Positions 5,464-7,740 of a stretch of 7,740 nucleotides of DNA are shown piece after piece. The notes under the pieces are model-generated. The model was not told where the DNA came from, ran no database searches, and worked only from the letters and a program-made list of their open reading frames with translations. Location of the stretch: contig JAQTZX010000053.1 in the NCBI GenBank assembly GCA_028687525.1, positions 1 to 7,740 of the forward strand, given 5' to 3'. The position numbers and the translations under genes were made by a program. Each line of letters opens with the position of its first letter. The stretch's first letter is position 1. Source of the DNA: Candidatus Omnitrophota bacterium (GTDB taxonomy: Bacteria > Omnitrophota > Gorgyraeia > Gygaellales > Profunditerraquicolaceae).

Positions 5464-7740
5464 CTAACAGCGAGAGAAACCGCAGGCATGACACTTCATA
5501 CACCCTTCCTCATGGCGCAGGGCGCCGCCGCAGTCAGGGCATACTCCCACGATGTCTCCGCGCGGCCCGCTGTAAGCGGGAGACGCGTCTTCACCGCGGG
5601 AATGCTTCATGGGGACCTCCGTACTTTCCACGGAGACAGGGTGATGCGCCGCCTGTGCCGGGTTATTGACCAGCCGTTTCTCAATGACCCGGGCTATGGC
5701 GTCGGCGCAGGAAAAGATACGCTGGCCTTTTTCCCACGAAGGCGAAGGACAGCGGATGTTGCGCAATTGTGCGATAATGGATTTAACCTCGATGCCGGAA
5801 CGAAAAGCCATCGAAACCAGCCTGCCGATAGCCTCCAGTTGTGAAGCGGCACAGCCGCCGGCTTTTCCCATCTGGGTAAAAAGCTCGAAAGGTTTACTTT
5901 CACCGTCGATATTGATGGTCACGTATAAATTCCCGCATCCGGTGGATACTTTGGTCGTGGTACCGGATATGACTTCCGGCCGGGGACGGGGAGCTATTTC
6001 TTTTGCCGGTTCCGGGGATTTTTTGTCGTCTCTGGGTTTATTGCCGGCGACATTGAGCACCTGTTCTTCCCTGCTGCCGTCGCGGTAAATAGTGATACCT
6101 TTACAGCCGGAATCATACGCCAGGATGTAAGATTTACGCACATCATCTATAGTCGCTTCATGCGGGAAATTAATGGTTTTGCTCACCGCATTATGGGTAT
6201 ACTTCTGGAATACCGCCTGCATACGCACATGCCATTCCGGGCTGATGTCGTGCGCGGTGACGAATATCCGTTTCACATCTTCCGGGATACCCTCTATTTT
6301 TTGTATGGAACTATTTTCCGCGATCTTCTCCATCAGCTGCCGGCTGTAAAATCCGCGCTGACGGGCGACTTCCTCGAACTGGGGATCGACTTCAATAAGT
6401 TTATCGTTATCCATAACATTACGGTAATAGGAAACGGCGAATATGGGCTCAATACCCGATGAACATGGCCCGGCAATAATACTGATGGTTCCGGTGGGCG
6501 CGATAGTAGTCAAAGTGGCGTTACGCAGCCGCTGTCCCAGCTTTTCCAGCTTGCTTCCTTTATATGAAGGAAATACTCCTTTTTCCGCGGCCAGCTCCCG
6601 GGATTTCTTGGTCGATTCCTCAAGAATAAAAGCCATGACTTTATCCGCCAGTTGCAGGGCCTCTTCGCTGTTATAGGGAATCTGCATCCCGATAAGCAGG
6701 CTCGCCCAACCCATCACTCCCAGGCCGATCTTACGGGTAGACCTGGTAGCATTCTCAATTTCGGGAAGCGGGAATTTATTCACATCAATAAGATTATCCA
6801 GGAAATGCACCGCCAGCCGCGTTACTTCCCGGAGTTTTTCCCAGTCTATCTCGAAGCCGGCAGGCGTCTGTTTGCGCATCTTGGCCAGGTTCAGGGAACC
6901 CAGGTCGCAACTTTCATACGGCAAAAGAGGCTGCTCGCCGCAAGGATTAGTGCTCTCGATATCCCCTAACTGCGGAGTGGGATTATCAACATTGACTTTA
7001 TCTATGAATATAACTCCGGGTTCACCGTTCTTATACGCCTGTTTCACGACCGCATCAAAAACCTCTTTAGTATTAAGACGAATAACGATCTCTTTGGTCC
7101 GGGGATCTACGAGTTCGTATTCCTGGTTATTCTTAAGCTTACGCATGAAATCGTCGGTAATGGCCACCGAGATATTAAAATTAGTGATCTGTTTGTTGTC
7201 GGTTTTACATGCGATGAACTCCAGGATATCCGGATGATCCACGCGCAGGATCCCCATGTTAGCTCCGCGCCGCGTACCGCCCTGTTTGACCGCTTCGGTG
7301 GCCGCGTCATAGACCTTCATGAATGAGACCGGTCCGGAAGCGATGCCGCCGGTGGTCTTCACCACCGAATTTTTCGGGCGGATGCGCGAAAAGGAAAACC
7401 CGGTTCCGCCTCCGGATTTATGGATCATGGCAGTGGCTTTCAGGGTCTCAAAGATGGATTCCATGGAATCATTGATAGGCAGGGTAAAACAGGCGCTTAA
7501 CTGCCCGAGATCCCTGCCGGCGTTCATCAGGCACGGGGAATTTGGGAGGAACTCCAGAGATGTCATGATACGGTAAAACGCTTCTTCGGCTTTGGAAATA
7601 TCTTTCTCATTCTTGCCGTACTGCTTGTCTGCATGGGCTATCGCACGCGCTACTCGATGAAACATATCATCCGCAGTCTCAATCAGCTTACCCGCGTTGT
7701 CTTTTTTCAGATACCTTCTTTCCAGTACTTTCATTGAATT
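5464..7740 (-). CDS. nrdJ: Adenosylcobalamin-dependent (class II) ribonucleoside-diphosphate reductase, partial (5' end beyond right edge)
   Basis: NrdJ reduces ribonucleotides to deoxyribonucleotides using an adenosylcobalamin-derived thiyl radical, independent of oxygen. Residues are counted from the ATG at 7734. The active-site NPCGE is at 263-267 (radical cysteine C265, partner N263 and E267). The redox cysteines are C82 (LSACFTLP) and C276 (ESCDLGSLNL), 11 residues after C265 as in Thermotoga NrdJ. PTGTISII (413-420) and the phosphate-binding VSKTINFP (517-524) follow. A charged, Pro-rich linker (about 555-587) leads to a TSCPD-type domain (about 588-686, with TGCGNLYVTI). A C-terminal zinc-ribbon-like tail has C732, C735, C745, C748, C751 and C756. 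The reading frame stays open to 7740 and reads NS before the ATG, matching the family's ENALKVLERRYL with Met at the Leu position. The true start is therefore probably upstream of the window, with the ATG internal. A separate activase or small subunit is not needed. apgM follows after 25 nt. Confidence 0.97.
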   Translation of the reverse strand, partial: NSMKVLERRYLKKDNAGKLIETADDMFHRVARAIAHADKQYGKNEKDISKAEEAFYRIMTSLEFLPNSPCLMNAGRDLGQLSACFTLPINDSMESIFETLKATAMIHKSGGGTGFSFSRIRPKNSVVKTTGGIASGPVSFMKVYDAATEAVKQGGTRRGANMGILRVDHPDILEFIACKTDNKQITNFNISVAITDDFMRKLKNNQEYELVDPRTKEIVIRLNTKEVFDAVVKQAYKNGEPGVIFIDKVNVDNPTPQLGDIESTNPCGEQPLLPYESCDLGSLNLAKMRKQTPAGFEIDWEKLREVTRLAVHFLDNLIDVNKFPLPEIENATRSTRKIGLGVMGWASLLIGMQIPYNSEEALQLADKVMAFILEESTKKSRELAAEKGVFPSYKGSKLEKLGQRLRNATLTTIAPTGTISIIAGPCSSGIEPIFAVSYYRNVMDNDKLIEVDPQFEEVARQRGFYSRQLMEKIAENSSIQKIEGIPEDVKRIFVTAHDISPEWHVRMQAVFQKYTHNAVSKTINFPHEATIDDVRKSYILAYDSGCKGITIYRDGSREEQVLNVAGNKPRDDKKSPEPAKEIAPRPRPEVISGTTTKVSTGCGNLYVTINIDGESKPFELFTQMGKAGGCAASQLEAIGRLVSMAFRSGIEVKSIIAQLRNIRCPSPSWEKGQRIFSCADAIARVIEKRLVNNPAQAAHHPVSVESTEVPMKHSRGEDASPAYSGPRGDIVGVCPDCGGALRHEEGCMKCHACGFSRC

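Noticed and set aside
5562..5585. CCCGCT-GTA-AGCGGG inverted repeat in the nrdJ C-terminal linker
   Set aside because: The stem is only 6 bp in a G/C-rich low-complexity linker, within chance expectation, and not related to the apgM palindrome.
7350..7373. CGGTGGT-CTTC-ACCACCG hairpin followed by AATTTTT, resembling a plus-strand terminator
   Set aside because: It encodes the conserved NrdJ segment VVKTTGG, and no plus-strand gene would need terminating there. A 7-bp stem of this type can arise from the Gly/Thr codons.
1..7740. CRISPR array, tRNA/rRNA genes, insertion sequences, phage or defence genes
   Set aside because: I saw no direct repeat array, no cloverleaf-like or rRNA segment, and no transposase, integrase or defence protein. 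Almost all of the window is accounted for by six leftward genes.

Overview
This window is one compact block of leftward (minus-strand) bacterial genes with no credible plus-strand gene. Read in the direction of transcription, from high to low coordinates, the order is: nrdJ (B12-dependent class II ribonucleotide reductase, cut by the right edge), apgM (archaeal-type cofactor-independent phosphoglycerate mutase), mnmG/gidA (tRNA wobble-uridine modification), a short QueG-like double [4Fe-4S] protein, a short YdbH-like AsmA-family membrane-anchored protein, and a YnbE-like lipoprotein cut by the left edge.

Organism. The YnbE-like lipoprotein and its AsmA/YdbH-like partner imply a diderm (outer-membrane) bacterium. 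Class II RNR, an archaeal-type phosphoglycerate mutase and a corrinoid-reductase-related Fe-S protein fit an anaerobic or microaerophilic lifestyle with access to cobalamin. Base composition looks intermediate (about half G+C by eye). This is compatible with an uncultivated diderm lineage such as Omnitrophota or another PVC/deltaproteobacteria-like group. That placement is a guess from gene content, not a demonstrated assignment.

Layout. Positions 7740-5464 and 5438-4155 hold nrdJ and apgM, 25 nt apart and probably co-transcribed. Positions 4154-4020 form an intergenic region with a very good sigma70-type promoter (TTGCAT, 17 nt, TATAAT) for mnmG, which starts at a GTG at 4019 and ends at 2133. 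A 114-nt spacer rich in short G/C palindromes separates mnmG from the QueG-like gene (2018-1344). The latter overlaps the YdbH-like gene (start 1369) by 26 nt. The YdbH-like gene ends at 221, 3 nt before the ynbE-like start at 217. mnmG through ynbE can therefore be read as one operon, the last three genes being translationally packed.

How the genes work together. nrdJ makes deoxynucleotides and apgM serves lower glycolysis/gluconeogenesis. mnmG modifies U34 of tRNAs, and its neighbour is a relative of the queuosine (G34) enzyme QueG that appears to lack the QueG catalytic Asp. The last two genes match the ydbH-ynbE pair, which in E. coli forms an inner-to-outer-membrane bridge for lipid homeostasis. 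Most of the window is housekeeping. The two observations most worth following are the miniature YdbH/YnbE pair and a perfect 17-bp inverted repeat with a 4-nt loop inside the apgM coding sequence.
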